Shown: positions 27,066 to 36,365, counted from the first letter of the stretch. The stretch: DNA of 64,000 nt from Alkaliphilus transvaalensis ATCC 700919 (GCF_000621485.1 NZ_JHYF01000002.1:248001-312000); one strand, 5' to 3'. Numbers and translations are program-made. The notes: generated from the letters alone by a model not told the origin.

Positions 27066-28856
27066 TTAAGAGATTATGGGGAGGTGTACTGTAAAGGTTG
27101 TGCCAGACCCTAATTGACTTTCGACGCTAATACTTCCTAGGTGTTGCTGTATAATTTCTTGTGCAATGGAAAGGCCTAAGCCAGTAGATTGGTGCTTATC
27201 CGTATGACTTATCCGATAATACCTGTCAAATATTTTATCTATATCTTGTGGAGATATTCCAATACCCGTATCTGTAAAGGATATTATCGTTATATTTTTT
27301 TTCTTTTCTAAGGATATATAGATCCTGCCTTTTGGTTTTGTATAGTAAATTGCATTTAAAAGAAGGTTTTGAAAAGCCTGTTTAAGACGATATTCATCTC
27401 CCCAAGTTAGACATTCACACTTTAATTCTGCATCTATATAAATATTCTTACCTTCAGCCTCTATACTACAGGCACTGATAACATTTTTAATTAGGCTTGA
27501 TACAGGAATCCGGTCCATTTCAAGAATTACTTGTTTATCCTCCAATTTTGCCATCAAAAATAAATCTTCAACTAGATGTTTTGTAAAATCTAACCTTTCC
27601 TTAATGATAGGTAATTCCGTATTGAGTAGTTGTGGTTGGCTAGTAATTTTTTCGGTGCAGCCTTGTATAACAAATAATGGTGTGCGTAAATCATGAAAGA
27701 TATTCATCATAAGGCTATGTCGTCGTTTCATCTGCTCTTCCAATGCTAGTTTGCCGTCTAAAACCTTTTTATCAAGATTTTGGTTTATCTGTTCCAACTC
27801 TTTAGCAAGGATCTCAGCTTCAGTATATTTTTCAGCAAAAATGTGGTTAATTAATAGCATACAGCAAAAGGCAAATGGAACATTAAAAAACTTTGAAAAC
27901 TGTAGGGCACGTAATGGATAACTTACACTTGATGATGAAAGGGAAGATAAGGGGATGGCCATACGTAGTCCTAGACTTAAAGCATGACCTGAAATTAATA
28001 ACCACCCTCCTTTACGCTTATCAACACAGGCATATATGAGAACTCCAATGGAAAATAAGAACAAGCTATAAACATAAATTTCACTATGTAATTTTGGAAA
28101 TATACTTTCTAAAATTGACCACAGGACTAAAATAGAAATTACCCCCCTTACACTTAGGAGCAGGTTTAAGCGACCAGGAAGCTTAATATCAAACATTTTA
28201 AAACATATAACAATATCAAGTATTACACACCAAGCAAAGGCATAGTAACGTAGAAAATTTATACCTGTACCTACAAATAGAGGTAGAACACTCCATAAAG
28301 TCAATGCACCAGTATAAATTGCAAACCATAATAGGTATTTTTCTGTTTTTTTTCGATGATAAAGAGAAAGACCATAGATAAACATTAAAAATGTTATTCC
28401 AAGACTAAAGGCAAATACAATATTAAAGGTTGTAAGTGCCATTTCAGCACTAGGTGTAGTTGTTACATATATGGGTGTTTTATGGGGATCTATATTGGTG
28501 TCAAAAACTATCCTAATCTTGTTATCTATAAATAGATGGGAACTAAGTAATAGTCTTGTAAAGAAAGAAGATTCCTTCAAGGCAGTACCGTTTATATAAA
28601 CTTCTGATGGCAATTTTCCATAAATCAGTTCTAACTGCTGATACTTATTTTTTCGAATTAAGTCAAAGTAATAGGTATTAGTTGAAGAATCCCATTGATA
28701 ATCTGTAAGTGAATAGATCATGTTTGCTTCATCATCAGAATATGTGTCCCCATTTTTCAAAATACCAAAGCTTTTATTTATTTTAAAGCCAATAAAAAAA
28801 GCAAAGCTAAATATAATTAAGAATACAAGTATTGCCTTAAAATAATTTCGCCTCAT
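27066..28856 (-). CDS. Sensor histidine kinase with seven-helix (7TMR-DISM-like) membrane sensor
   Basis: The 596-residue kinase has an N-terminal helix (8-26), an extracellular domain (about 30-138), seven predicted membrane helices (about 142-342), a coiled linker and a kinase core: HisKA with FHDLRTPL (phosphorylated His388), N-box NLLLNAIYY, G1 DTGIGIS and G2 GLGLSIAQ. The layout resembles 7TMR-DISM sensors for soluble ligands. It is divergent from an OmpR-type regulator 192 bases away, which is its likely partner. The next gene after that regulator is an exported reductase, a candidate target. Confidence 0.93.
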   Translation of the reverse strand: MRRNYFKAILVFLIIFSFAFFIGFKINKSFGILKNGDTYSDDEANMIYSLTDYQWDSSTNTYYFDLIRKNKYQQLELIYGKLPSEVYINGTALKESSFFTRLLLSSHLFIDNKIRIVFDTNIDPHKTPIYVTTTPSAEMALTTFNIVFAFSLGITFLMFIYGLSLYHRKKTEKYLLWFAIYTGALTLWSVLPLFVGTGINFLRYYAFAWCVILDIVICFKMFDIKLPGRLNLLLSVRGVISILVLWSILESIFPKLHSEIYVYSLFLFSIGVLIYACVDKRKGGWLLISGHALSLGLRMAIPLSSLSSSSVSYPLRALQFSKFFNVPFAFCCMLLINHIFAEKYTEAEILAKELEQINQNLDKKVLDGKLALEEQMKRRHSLMMNIFHDLRTPLFVIQGCTEKITSQPQLLNTELPIIKERLDFTKHLVEDLFLMAKLEDKQVILEMDRIPVSSLIKNVISACSIEAEGKNIYIDAELKCECLTWGDEYRLKQAFQNLLLNAIYYTKPKGRIYISLEKKKNITIISFTDTGIGISPQDIDKIFDRYYRISHTDKHQSTGLGLSIAQEIIQQHLGSISVESQLGSGTTFTVHLPIIS

Positions 28857-29048
28857 AAAAAAACCTCACTTACCTTAGATAAATTAGTTTATGTTAAAAA
28901 TGCCACAATGAAAGTATATCAAATAATTGATAGAACATAAAGATTTAACTATAATGGAAGTAAAAGGAGGAGGGAATAATCAAATCCCTCGATTCCCTTG
29001 TCAAAATAGTAACAATTGAGGTAATATTGATTTAAGGGGTGAGACAAA

Positions 29049-29741
29049 ATGATTAAAATTCTTTTAATCGAAGATGATCCATTAGTAGCAGAAATAATTC
29101 TATATTATCTAAAACAAGCTGAAACCTATGAAGTTGTTTGGGCCAAAACAGGAAGTGATGCCTACGCAAATGCAAGAGATAAATTTGATATTATACTTCT
29201 TGATATTTTGTTGCCTGATGTTAATGGCGTTGACCTTTGTTCAAGATTAACAGAGTGGCATGATTGTCCTATTATTTTTATATCCTGTCTTGACTGTAGT
29301 GATACAATTGTTAAAGCGCTTGAACAGGGAGGGGACGATTTTATAGTTAAGCCTTTTGATAATAAAATCCTTGAAGCTCGGATAAAAGCAAATCTAAGAA
29401 GGGCAAATAAATTACCTAATAATACTAAGAACGTTTTAGAATGTACAGGTTTTAAATTAGATGCAAACCGCCATGTTGTTATTAAAAAGGAAGGCGAATT
29501 AAAATTATCTTCTACAGAATTTAAGATCTTGTCATTTTTAATGATGAATCCAGGTAAATACTATACCCCAAAAGAAATTTATTATAAAGTATGGGGGTCG
29601 AAAAGCTACGGTGATACACGAACTGTAATTGTTCATATACATAATATTAGAAATAAAATAGAAGAAGATGTGAATAATCCAAGATTCTTAAAAATGGAGT
29701 GGGGACAAGGTTATTACTTTGACCCTAAAGGAAAAAGTTGA
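29049..29741 (+). CDS. OmpR/PhoB-family response regulator
   Basis: The 230-residue regulator has a receiver domain with the acidic pair Glu8/Asp9-Asp10, phospho-acceptor Asp52 in LLDILLPDVNG and Lys101 in VKPFD, then a winged-helix DNA-binding domain (about 130-225). It starts at ATG 29049 after AAGGGGTGA. It is divergent to the sensor kinase 27066-28856 rather than cotranscribed with it, and upstream of the FMN/FAD reductase. Confidence 0.95.
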   Translation: MIKILLIEDDPLVAEIILYYLKQAETYEVVWAKTGSDAYANARDKFDIILLDILLPDVNGVDLCSRLTEWHDCPIIFISCLDCSDTIVKALEQGGDDFIVKPFDNKILEARIKANLRRANKLPNNTKNVLECTGFKLDANRHVVIKKEGELKLSSTEFKILSFLMMNPGKYYTPKEIYYKVWGSKSYGDTRTVIVHIHNIRNKIEEDVNNPRFLKMEWGQGYYFDPKGKS

Positions 29742-30174
29742 TATAAACAATTGAGTTCCTTTTATGGAATAAAAATTTAAATGATAATTTAATGTCAATA
29801 TTAAAATAAATTCCACATTATAAATTAAGAAGATATTAATAAAAACAAAATAAATATTAAGATTCCTTAATCCCTAAAAATGCATTTTCAGCATTATAAG
29901 GGATTTTTTTATAAATTTTAGGGTAAAATTGCTGTTTATTGTCGCTTAATGGATTTAATTACAAATATTGGATGGTAAAAAGGCATAGAATCTTAATAAC
30001 TACTTAATCAATTTAAGGCATAAAGTATGTTAAAATTTAGTCGAAGTCAAAAAAGAAAGGAAACTGGTTTAAGTAGTTTTTTATTAGTGCTTTCGCTAAT
30101 AAACTCTAAACCCAAATATTTAAAGCCCTATAAGTCTTTAAGTATTTATTAAATTTAAGATCGGAGGAGAAAAA
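29742..30174 (+). other. Intergenic region before the exported reductase gene
   Basis: This 430-base region holds a terminator (29869-29910) and a second hairpin at 30080-30103 (TTTATTAG and CTAATAAA arms) in the leader of the next gene. The latter could be an operator or an mRNA structure. No ORF was seen. If the adjacent response regulator controls the reductase, its binding sites should lie between 29910 and 30160. Confidence 0.5.
29869..29910 (+). terminator. Terminator after the response regulator
   Basis: AATCCCT...AATGC pairs with GCATT...AGGGATT, with one small internal loop, followed by TTTTTTT. Confidence 0.85.
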
Positions 30175-32238
30175 ATGAAGAAGTTTATTTCATTACTTAT
30201 TTGTATTTGTATGATTACTTTGATGCTTGCTGGGTGTACTAATGATCAGCCAACTGCCCTTATCCATGGTAGTTATGAAGGAACCGCTGCAGGTATGCAA
30301 GGGCCAATGACTGTGAAGATAGCTGTAGAAGACAGTAAAATAACAGAGATTGAGTTTATAGAGAATTCTGAAACTGATTATGTTGTAAAAGTGGCGATTG
30401 AACGTATACCAGCTCAAATAATTGAGCACCAGAGTTTAGCTATAGAAACGGTAACAGGAGCAACTTTAACGAGCTTTGCAATAATTAATGCAGTTACCAA
30501 TGCCGCTAAAAATGCTGGTTTAGATGTTGACGCTCTAAAACAAAATAAGATAGTTGTTACACCAAAAGAGCCACAAACATGGGATACAGATGTTCTTGTA
30601 ATGGGTGGTGGTGGAGCTGGACTATCGGCTGCAATTAGTGCTGCTGAAGAAGGTGCTAGAGTAATCCTAATAGAGAAAGGTTCTGTATTAGGTGGAAATA
30701 CCTTGTTGGCAGGTGCAGCCTACAATGCAGTTGACGTAGAGGCTCAAAATCAAATGATATTGACTAGAGGGCAAAAGGATACATTGGATGGTTATCTTGC
30801 CCTAGACCCCAATGATCCAAATCTGAAATTTGATGTTTTTCCAGAATGGGAGGAAGTATTAACAGAACTAAAGGCTGACATCAATGAATTTTATTCAAAT
30901 AATATTGGCAAAAAGGCTGGAGAAGATTTGCCTGGCTTCGACTCTAGTGCATTACATATGTGGCACATGTACACAGGAGGATTAAGGGAGTTAATAAATG
31001 GTAATTGGATTGCTCCAGAAGTCCATCTTGCAAGACAGCTGGCTGTTCATTCACTAGATGCTTTTAAATGGATGGGAGAAATTGGACTTGAAGCATCCTA
31101 CGGTGCCGATGCTAAATATGGGGATGCGCCTGGAACAGGTACGGTACTTGGTGCTATGTGGCCAAGAACCCACAACTTTATGTCAGGGGCTTTACGTATT
31201 CCTCATCTTGCAAAAGTTGCAGAGGAAAAGGGTGTTACTATCTATACAGAAACAAAAGGTACTGAACTTTTAGTAGATGCATCTGGTAAGATCGTTGGGG
31301 CAAAGGCTGAACAGATAGATGGTACACAAATTACAATTAACACAACTAATGGTGTTGTACTTGCAACAGGTGGATATTGTGCAGATCCAACTATGGTTAA
31401 GGAATATGACAGTTATTGGGGAGATGATCTTACAACTAGAACACTATCGACCAATATGGGTACTAATACAGGTGATGGCATTTTAATGGGACTTAAAATT
31501 GGTGCTGCTGTAAGTGGTATGGAAGTTGCACAAATGATGCCTTCCTCGTCTCCTGTTAAAGGTACAATGACAGATGGTATTTGGTCAGATGCGGCAGAGC
31601 AAATCTGGATTGATGGAGAAGGAAATCGTTTCGTAAACGAATATGCTGAACGTGATGTGCTTGCAAAAGCTTCTTTAGCTCTTGATAATGGTATTTTCTA
31701 TATTATCTACGCTGGTAGGGGAGATATCGGAAAGCCAGATCAACAATTAAAAGGAAGCGACTATAATCCCCGTGTAGCAGCTATGGTTGAAGGCGGTCAT
31801 GTATGGTATGGTAAGAATCTTGCCGAATTAGCGGAAGCTTCTAAAACCTCGGCAGCAGGTGTTGCTCCTGCCTTTACTGAAGAACAATTACGTAATACAA
31901 TAGAAAAATATAATAGCTATGTGGCAAATCAAAAGGATGTTGACTTCCATAAAGAAGTCATTGCAGGAGCTATAGATCTTGAGTATATAGAATCTAATGA
32001 TGATGTTGGAATTATAATAAGTCCAAGAAAAGCATCATTGCATCATACAATGGGTGGTGTAGTCATTGATGTTGAAAGTCGTGTTTTAGATGGAGGCGGA
32101 AATATTATTCCTGGTTTATGGGCAGCGGGAGAAGTTACAGGTGGCGTACATGGTGGTAATAGACTTGGTGGTAACGCCATTACTGACATATTTGTCTTTG
32201 GCCGCATTGCGGGAATAAATGCAGCTTCTAGAAATTAA
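30175..32238 (+). CDS. Exported FMN-binding flavoprotein reductase (fumarate reductase/flavocytochrome c type, no heme)
   Basis: The 687-residue lipoprotein (lipobox MLAGC, Cys21) carries an FMN-binding domain (about 30-115) with VTGATLTS at 93-100, where Thr99 is the expected covalent FMN site added by ApbE. An FAD_binding_2 domain follows from about 139 (VLVMGGGGAGLSAA). Residues of the fumarate reductase active site family are visible: FVNEYAERD with Arg, HHTMGGV with His and GGNRLGGNA with Arg. There are no CxxCH heme motifs. Electrons may come from a membrane flavoprotein. The substrate, fumarate or another enoate such as urocanate, cannot be fixed from sequence. Confidence 0.9.
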   Translation: MKKFISLLICICMITLMLAGCTNDQPTALIHGSYEGTAAGMQGPMTVKIAVEDSKITEIEFIENSETDYVVKVAIERIPAQIIEHQSLAIETVTGATLTSFAIINAVTNAAKNAGLDVDALKQNKIVVTPKEPQTWDTDVLVMGGGGAGLSAAISAAEEGARVILIEKGSVLGGNTLLAGAAYNAVDVEAQNQMILTRGQKDTLDGYLALDPNDPNLKFDVFPEWEEVLTELKADINEFYSNNIGKKAGEDLPGFDSSALHMWHMYTGGLRELINGNWIAPEVHLARQLAVHSLDAFKWMGEIGLEASYGADAKYGDAPGTGTVLGAMWPRTHNFMSGALRIPHLAKVAEEKGVTIYTETKGTELLVDASGKIVGAKAEQIDGTQITINTTNGVVLATGGYCADPTMVKEYDSYWGDDLTTRTLSTNMGTNTGDGILMGLKIGAAVSGMEVAQMMPSSSPVKGTMTDGIWSDAAEQIWIDGEGNRFVNEYAERDVLAKASLALDNGIFYIIYAGRGDIGKPDQQLKGSDYNPRVAAMVEGGHVWYGKNLAELAEASKTSAAGVAPAFTEEQLRNTIEKYNSYVANQKDVDFHKEVIAGAIDLEYIESNDDVGIIISPRKASLHHTMGGVVIDVESRVLDGGGNIIPGLWAAGEVTGGVHGGNRLGGNAITDIFVFGRIAGINAASRN

Positions 32239-32285
32239 GTTATTTTAGATAGAATAGACAGTAGAATAGTATAAATGCTGTAAAT

Positions 32286-32316
32286 AACCGTCCCTTAGCT
32301 TAAGGGACGGTTGTTT
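32286..32316 (+). terminator. Bidirectional terminator after the reductase gene
   Basis: AACCGTCCCTTA (32286-32297) pairs perfectly with TAAGGGACGGTT (32301-32312). The convergent small gene on the minus strand ends just beyond it. Confidence 0.8.
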
Positions 32317-32324
32317 AAGTTATT

Positions 32325-32636
32325 TTAGAACATAGGTATATAGGTTTTAACATCGTATACATGGAAATCTATAGGCAAATTATCAGTTACAATTTTTCCC
32401 TGTAAATCATTATTTTCAATTTTATGCTTTAGGCACTCAAAGTCGGCATCAGACAGTAACATGTTATTATGATCTTTAAGTAATGTGGTTCCAACTACGC
32501 CAAACTTCCCCGTTGTTGGGCATTCAACTTTAATCATTCCCTTTTCATCAATAAGTATATTTCCCAATATATTTTCTTTACCAACAGCTTCCCCAAAGAA
32601 TATACTTCCATCTCTTAATAACAAATAGCCTTTCAT
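32325..32636 (-). CDS. Stand-alone small protein resembling the N-terminal domain of carbamoyl-phosphate synthase small subunit
   Basis: The 103-residue product begins KGYLLLRDGSIFFGEAVGK and continues with a beta-strand pattern like the first domain of CarA, but lacks the NTGMTGYQE consensus and the whole glutaminase part with its catalytic Cys. GGGAGGT lies 8 bases before the ATG, so it looks expressed rather than decayed. It could be a remnant turned into a regulatory or structural protein. Similarity is by eye and moderate. Confidence 0.6.
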   Translation of the reverse strand: MKGYLLLRDGSIFFGEAVGKENILGNILIDEKGMIKVECPTTGKFGVVGTTLLKDHNNMLLSDADFECLKHKIENNDLQGKIVTDNLPIDFHVYDVKTYIPMF

Positions 32637-32761
32637 TTTAATATACCTCCCTTATAGTTACTGGGCTAAAAGGAGCCCAGATTAATTATTTCAACTAATT
32701 TGTATATATATGCAATTCTTACTTATAATTATACCACTGTAATATATAATTACAATAGAAA

Positions 32762-33208
32762 AAATTAGAAAATAAACTAGAAAATAAACTAGAAAAAATG
32801 TGGGAGTTATTACAGTACAGTAAGTTTACAATACTATACTTTGATCTAGACAACTTTAAAGTATATAACGATGTATACGGTTTTAAAAAGGGTGATGAGG
32901 TCATACGAGAAACAGCCAGTATTATTACTTCAAAACTACAAGAAGGGAGCAAAGAAAAAGCTTTTGTGGGGCATATTGGTGGAGATGATTTTATAGGTAT
33001 TCTAAATAATCATGAATATGTAACTTTATGTACTGATATCATTAAGGAATTTGATTCTAAGATAGCCACTTTCTACGACCAAGAAGATTTAGAGAGGGGA
33101 AATGTCTACAATAATAACTGAAGGGGAATAAACCAGAAATTTCCTGTTGTATCATTGTCTATAGCGGTAATTTCAAATCAATTAAGTATTTTCAAACTGT
33201 AGAAGGGA
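32762..33208 (+). pseudogene. Decayed GGDEF-domain (diguanylate cyclase-like) remnant
   Basis: The frame from 32762 reads KLENKLENKLEKMWELL and then ILYFDLDNFKVYNDVYGFKKGDE and GHIGGDDFIG (shown in pieces), a GGDEF domain with GGDDF at the active loop. It lacks any sensor region or the DxLTxLxN start, has a 12-bp tandem duplication at its beginning, and stops early at 33121. A shifted frame after that still encodes FPVVSLSIAVIS, the expected end of the domain. It has no ribosome site. So it is a truncated, frameshifted copy, most likely inactive. Confidence 0.75.
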
Positions 33209-33491
33209 TCATGAGGGAGGTTGTTATTACAAAAAACTAGTCCACCCAGGTATGCCTAAGGAATAGTTATAGCAACTAGTAGGGATTGGATGGGTAAAAA
33301 TAAAGGTTTCAGCTTGGAAGGACCTTTTAATCCGTTTTAAATAACTCAGAGTTAAAAAATTGCAAAAACTAATAAAGTTTGTGGTATTAGGATGTTGCTG
33401 AGACCAGCTAAAAATTTTATTATAGATAGACGGTTTTTTGTTATAAGCTCTAAATAAATTTGGGTGATTAATTGATAGACTTTGTTATCAT
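33209..33491. other. Non-coding stretch between two gene remnants
   Basis: No frame with coding character was found. It lies between the GGDEF remnant and the glycosyltransferase-like fragment and is probably decayed sequence. Confidence 0.4.
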
Positions 33492-33608
33492 CTAAAGATC
33501 AAATATTTCTAATGCACTATTAGGTGTTTCATTTTTGAGTGCCTCCTGTAGTGATCCTGCAACAGAATTGTGACCTTCTCCTACAGAAGCAATAATAGCG
33601 ATCCTCAT
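33492..33608 (-). pseudogene. 38-codon fragment resembling the N-terminus of MGDG synthase-like glycosyltransferases
   Basis: The reading frame MRIAIIASVGEGHNSVAGSL... matches the start of the monogalactosyldiacylglycerol synthase/UgtP family (typical pattern: I-x-x-A-S-x-G-x-G-H-x-x-A-A). It has a GGAGG ribosome site but stops after 38 residues, so the catalytic body is gone. It is probably a broken gene; a short functional peptide is less likely. Confidence 0.55.
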
Positions 33609-33627
33609 AGCATCCTCCTTGTATAAT

Positions 33628-33653
33628 GAAGTTGTAGTCAAAACTACAGCTTC
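33628..33653. repeat. Near-perfect palindromic hairpin in the leader of the glycosyltransferase fragment
   Basis: GAAGTTGTAGT and ACTACAGCTTC are complementary apart from one G-U pair, with a 4-base loop. It lies upstream of the minus-strand fragment's ribosome site and could be an operator or a leader hairpin. The rest of 33654-33819 shows no gene. Confidence 0.5.
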
Positions 33654-33819
33654 TAATTGATTGTTTTATACTATATATAGACGCTGTGGATTAGTTAGTC
33701 CTCTATAATTTAGCAGAATATATCTAATAAAGTTAAAAACTCTTTAGTTTCATAATTTCTGTTACCATACAACATTACTCCTTTACAGATGGCTTTTAAA
33801 AGGTTATTCAGGGTTTATT

Positions 33820-34413
33820 TTATGTTGCAATTTTAAATTGACTAATTGGGTATTGAGTATATTCTTCAATTACGTTCTTAATCTCAAACCAATTATTTAC
33901 TCGTGTAACTTGAGGGGGCAAGGGCTCTTGGTTATAGTAACAATTAATTAGTAAGACTTGAAAGCCAGATGAGGCTAATTGAATAGCATTTTCATAGCGA
34001 TCTTCAATAAAAATATCACAGCTCAGTTCTATTGCTTTCCCTATTTTATTATGGCTACCCAATAATGAAAGGGTATTCAACGGGATTAGGTGGCGCTTTA
34101 ACCATTTATTTGTCACATCCCTCATCCTTTCCTCTCGGGCTGTAACAAAATGTATTTGATGATCCTTTGCTAATTCATCTAGAACTTCTTTGGCTCCTGC
34201 TCTAATCGTTACTTCATCATGAAGGATTTCTCCATAGCTTCTATAAAATTCATCGTATGCTTTTCGCTCTACACCTAGGTTTTGATGTATGTCATAAACT
34301 TTTACATCCATAGCTGTAATATTAGTATTAAAGTAACTATTTGCTCTAGGAATCCAGTCATAAGCCTCTGTTATGGTACCATCAATATCAATGCAAAGAT
34401 TTAATTTTTTCAT
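33820..34413 (-). CDS. HAD-family 5'(3')-deoxyribonucleotidase-like nucleotidase
   Basis: The 197-residue protein has HAD motif I CIDIDGTITEA near the start, a threonine motif II in HFVTAREE, and motif III/IV in HNKIGKAIELSCDIFIEDR. This matches the NT5C/YqfW-type nucleotidases that dephosphorylate (deoxy)nucleotides. The start is ATG 34413, since AAAAGGAGGGC is spaced correctly; the longer frame reaching 34455 is not supported. It is monocistronic on the minus strand. dgt, divergent to it, is also a nucleotide-pool enzyme. Confidence 0.85.
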   Translation of the reverse strand: MKKLNLCIDIDGTITEAYDWIPRANSYFNTNITAMDVKVYDIHQNLGVERKAYDEFYRSYGEILHDEVTIRAGAKEVLDELAKDHQIHFVTAREERMRDVTNKWLKRHLIPLNTLSLLGSHNKIGKAIELSCDIFIEDRYENAIQLASSGFQVLLINCYYNQEPLPPQVTRVNNWFEIKNVIEEYTQYPISQFKIAT

Positions 34414-34706
34414 TGTAAGCCCTCCTTTTAATAATCTAGCACCTTTATTATACAAAAGAGATTGAAAAGGTTCTTTAAATATAGATTAAGTTTTAGTAAA
34501 TTTATAAAAATAGGTAGTGGGTTTTAAATTCACTAGTAACTTTTCTGGAAAAAGATAATGTATAATACAAAATATTCAAAAAGTCAAGGTATAAAATTTA
34601 TTTTTTTGTAAAAATTATCTATTGACACTAAAAAACCTCTTGTTAAAAAGGGTTTTTATATTTTATAGAGTATATATAATATAAATATCCAGTAAGGAGA
34701 AAAGCT

Positions 34707-35720
34707 ATGGCACAGAAATTACGAGAAGTTACAGAAACCTTTGAAAGTAAATATTTAGCCAACTTTGCTCAACTTAGTAAAAACACAAGGGGAAGAAAAG
34801 AAGAAGAGGATGAATGTGATATTAGAACTGTATACCAGAGGGATCGAGATCGAATCATTCATTCTAAATCCTTTAGAGCACTGAAGGAAAAAACCCAAGT
34901 ATTTATTGTAAAGGATGACTTTTTTCGAACCAGACTAAGTCATACTTTAGAGGTCAGTCAAATTGCGAGAACAATTGCTAAGGCCCTTAAACTTAATGAA
35001 GATCTGGTTGAAGCAATAGCCTTAGGCCATGATCTAGGACATACCTGTTTTGGCCATAGTGGGGAAGATGTCTTAAGGGATCTCACGGGCCATTTTAGAC
35101 ATAATGAGCAGAGTCTAAGGGTGGTAGAGGTTTTAGAGAGGAATGGTAGAGGATTAAATCTAACCCTCGAGGTTAGAGATGGTATACTCAATCATACAGG
35201 AGCCAATGCTCCAATGACAATGGAAGGAAAACTAGTTAAAATTGTCGATAGAATTACCTACCTATGTCATGATATTCAAAATAGTATTAGTGCAGGAATA
35301 TTAAAAGATGGAGACATCCCTAAAGGAATTATCCATGTTTTAGGAGACGCCCACAGTAAACGGGTTAATACCTTTGTTAAGGATATGATTCAAGAAACCT
35401 TCCTTCAAATTAGTGAAGGTAATAAACTGGATATTTATCAAAGTAATGAAATTTATGAAATTATGATGGAACTTAGAGCATTTATGTTTAAGCGGGTTTA
35501 TTATGGGGATGTTTGCAATAGGGAAAAAGAAAAAGCTACTTTTATTGTTTCTTCTTTATTTCAACATTTTCTAGAGAATCCTCATGAAATACCCGAAGAA
35601 TATCGTTCTTTAATGGGAAAGGAGAGCCTAGAGCGAATCGTAACGGACGTTATTGCAGGTGCAACAGACTCCTATGCAATTAAAGTCTTTCAAAATAAGT
35701 TTATACCTTCGCCACAGTAG
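34707..35720 (+). CDS. dgt: Deoxyguanosinetriphosphate triphosphohydrolase-like protein (dGTPase, HD domain)
   Basis: The 337-residue enzyme carries the HD-domain metal motif: SHTLEVSQIAR with His, then ALGHDLGHTCFGHSGE with the His-Asp pair. This type removes triphosphate from dNTPs. It begins at ATG 34707 after AAGGAG. In many Clostridia it precedes dnaG-sigA, as here (with yaiI between). A small AAAAAACC...GGTTTTT hairpin lies at 34630-34657 in the leader. Confidence 0.93.
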   Translation: MAQKLREVTETFESKYLANFAQLSKNTRGRKEEEDECDIRTVYQRDRDRIIHSKSFRALKEKTQVFIVKDDFFRTRLSHTLEVSQIARTIAKALKLNEDLVEAIALGHDLGHTCFGHSGEDVLRDLTGHFRHNEQSLRVVEVLERNGRGLNLTLEVRDGILNHTGANAPMTMEGKLVKIVDRITYLCHDIQNSISAGILKDGDIPKGIIHVLGDAHSKRVNTFVKDMIQETFLQISEGNKLDIYQSNEIYEIMMELRAFMFKRVYYGDVCNREKEKATFIVSSLFQHFLENPHEIPEEYRSLMGKESLERIVTDVIAGATDSYAIKVFQNKFIPSPQ

Positions 35721-35835
35721 GGTTATCCACAGGGAAGAGTTAATATTCTGAATATATTTTTTTTAGGGGTTAGGGAGGAATTAAGGAGAACTATGTCGAA
35801 TAAAATTCATCAATCCCTACAAAAAGGAGATAAAA

Positions 35836-36327
35836 ATGAAAGTTATTGTAGATGCTGACGCTTGTCCTGTAAAAGAGATCATTGTAGACAAATGTAAGAA
35901 ATATAATATAAAACTAATTTTTATACATAGTTTAGATCATATATCCCATCAATATCCTCTTGTTGAGAAAATAATAGTTGATAAGGGATTTCAATCAGCC
36001 GACATGGCAATTGTTAATCATACAGAAAAAGATGATTTAGTCATCACTGCTGACATAGGTTTGGCAGCTTTAATTATCGGTAAAGGAGCCTATGTTTTAA
36101 ATCCATGGGGCAATTTTTATACCCCAGAAAATATAGATCAACATTTACATCAAAGATATCTAAACCAAAAAATTCTAGCATCTAAAGGGAGATTAAAAGG
36201 ACCTTCAAAAAGGAAGAAAGAGGACAATGAGAAATTTGCCCATATGCTAGTTAGTTTTATTGAAAAATATCTATTAAATAAAAATGTAAGTATATTAGAA
36301 GGAGATTTTAAAATTACAAAGAACTAA
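35836..36327 (+). CDS. YaiI/YqxD family protein (DUF188)
   Basis: The 163-residue protein begins VDADACPVKEII and contains VITADIGLAAL and VLNPWGNFYTPENI, the conserved sequence of the UPF0178 family, which has a PIN-like fold. Its function is unproven. yqxD also adjoins dnaG in Bacillus. The ATG follows AAAGGAGAT. A 21-codon frame with its own AAGGAG starts at 35793 and overlaps this start; I treat it as doubtful. Confidence 0.92.
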   Translation: MKVIVDADACPVKEIIVDKCKKYNIKLIFIHSLDHISHQYPLVEKIIVDKGFQSADMAIVNHTEKDDLVITADIGLAALIIGKGAYVLNPWGNFYTPENIDQHLHQRYLNQKILASKGRLKGPSKRKKEDNEKFAHMLVSFIEKYLLNKNVSILEGDFKITKN

Positions 36328-36365
36328 ATAGTATGTAGTAAAGAATAACTTTAGGTGTGATTATG

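Noticed and set aside
34622-34679. TTGACA box as a promoter for dgt
   Set aside because: No -10 element at 16-18 bases; the following hairpin and the TATAAT at 34674 do not make a consistent promoter.
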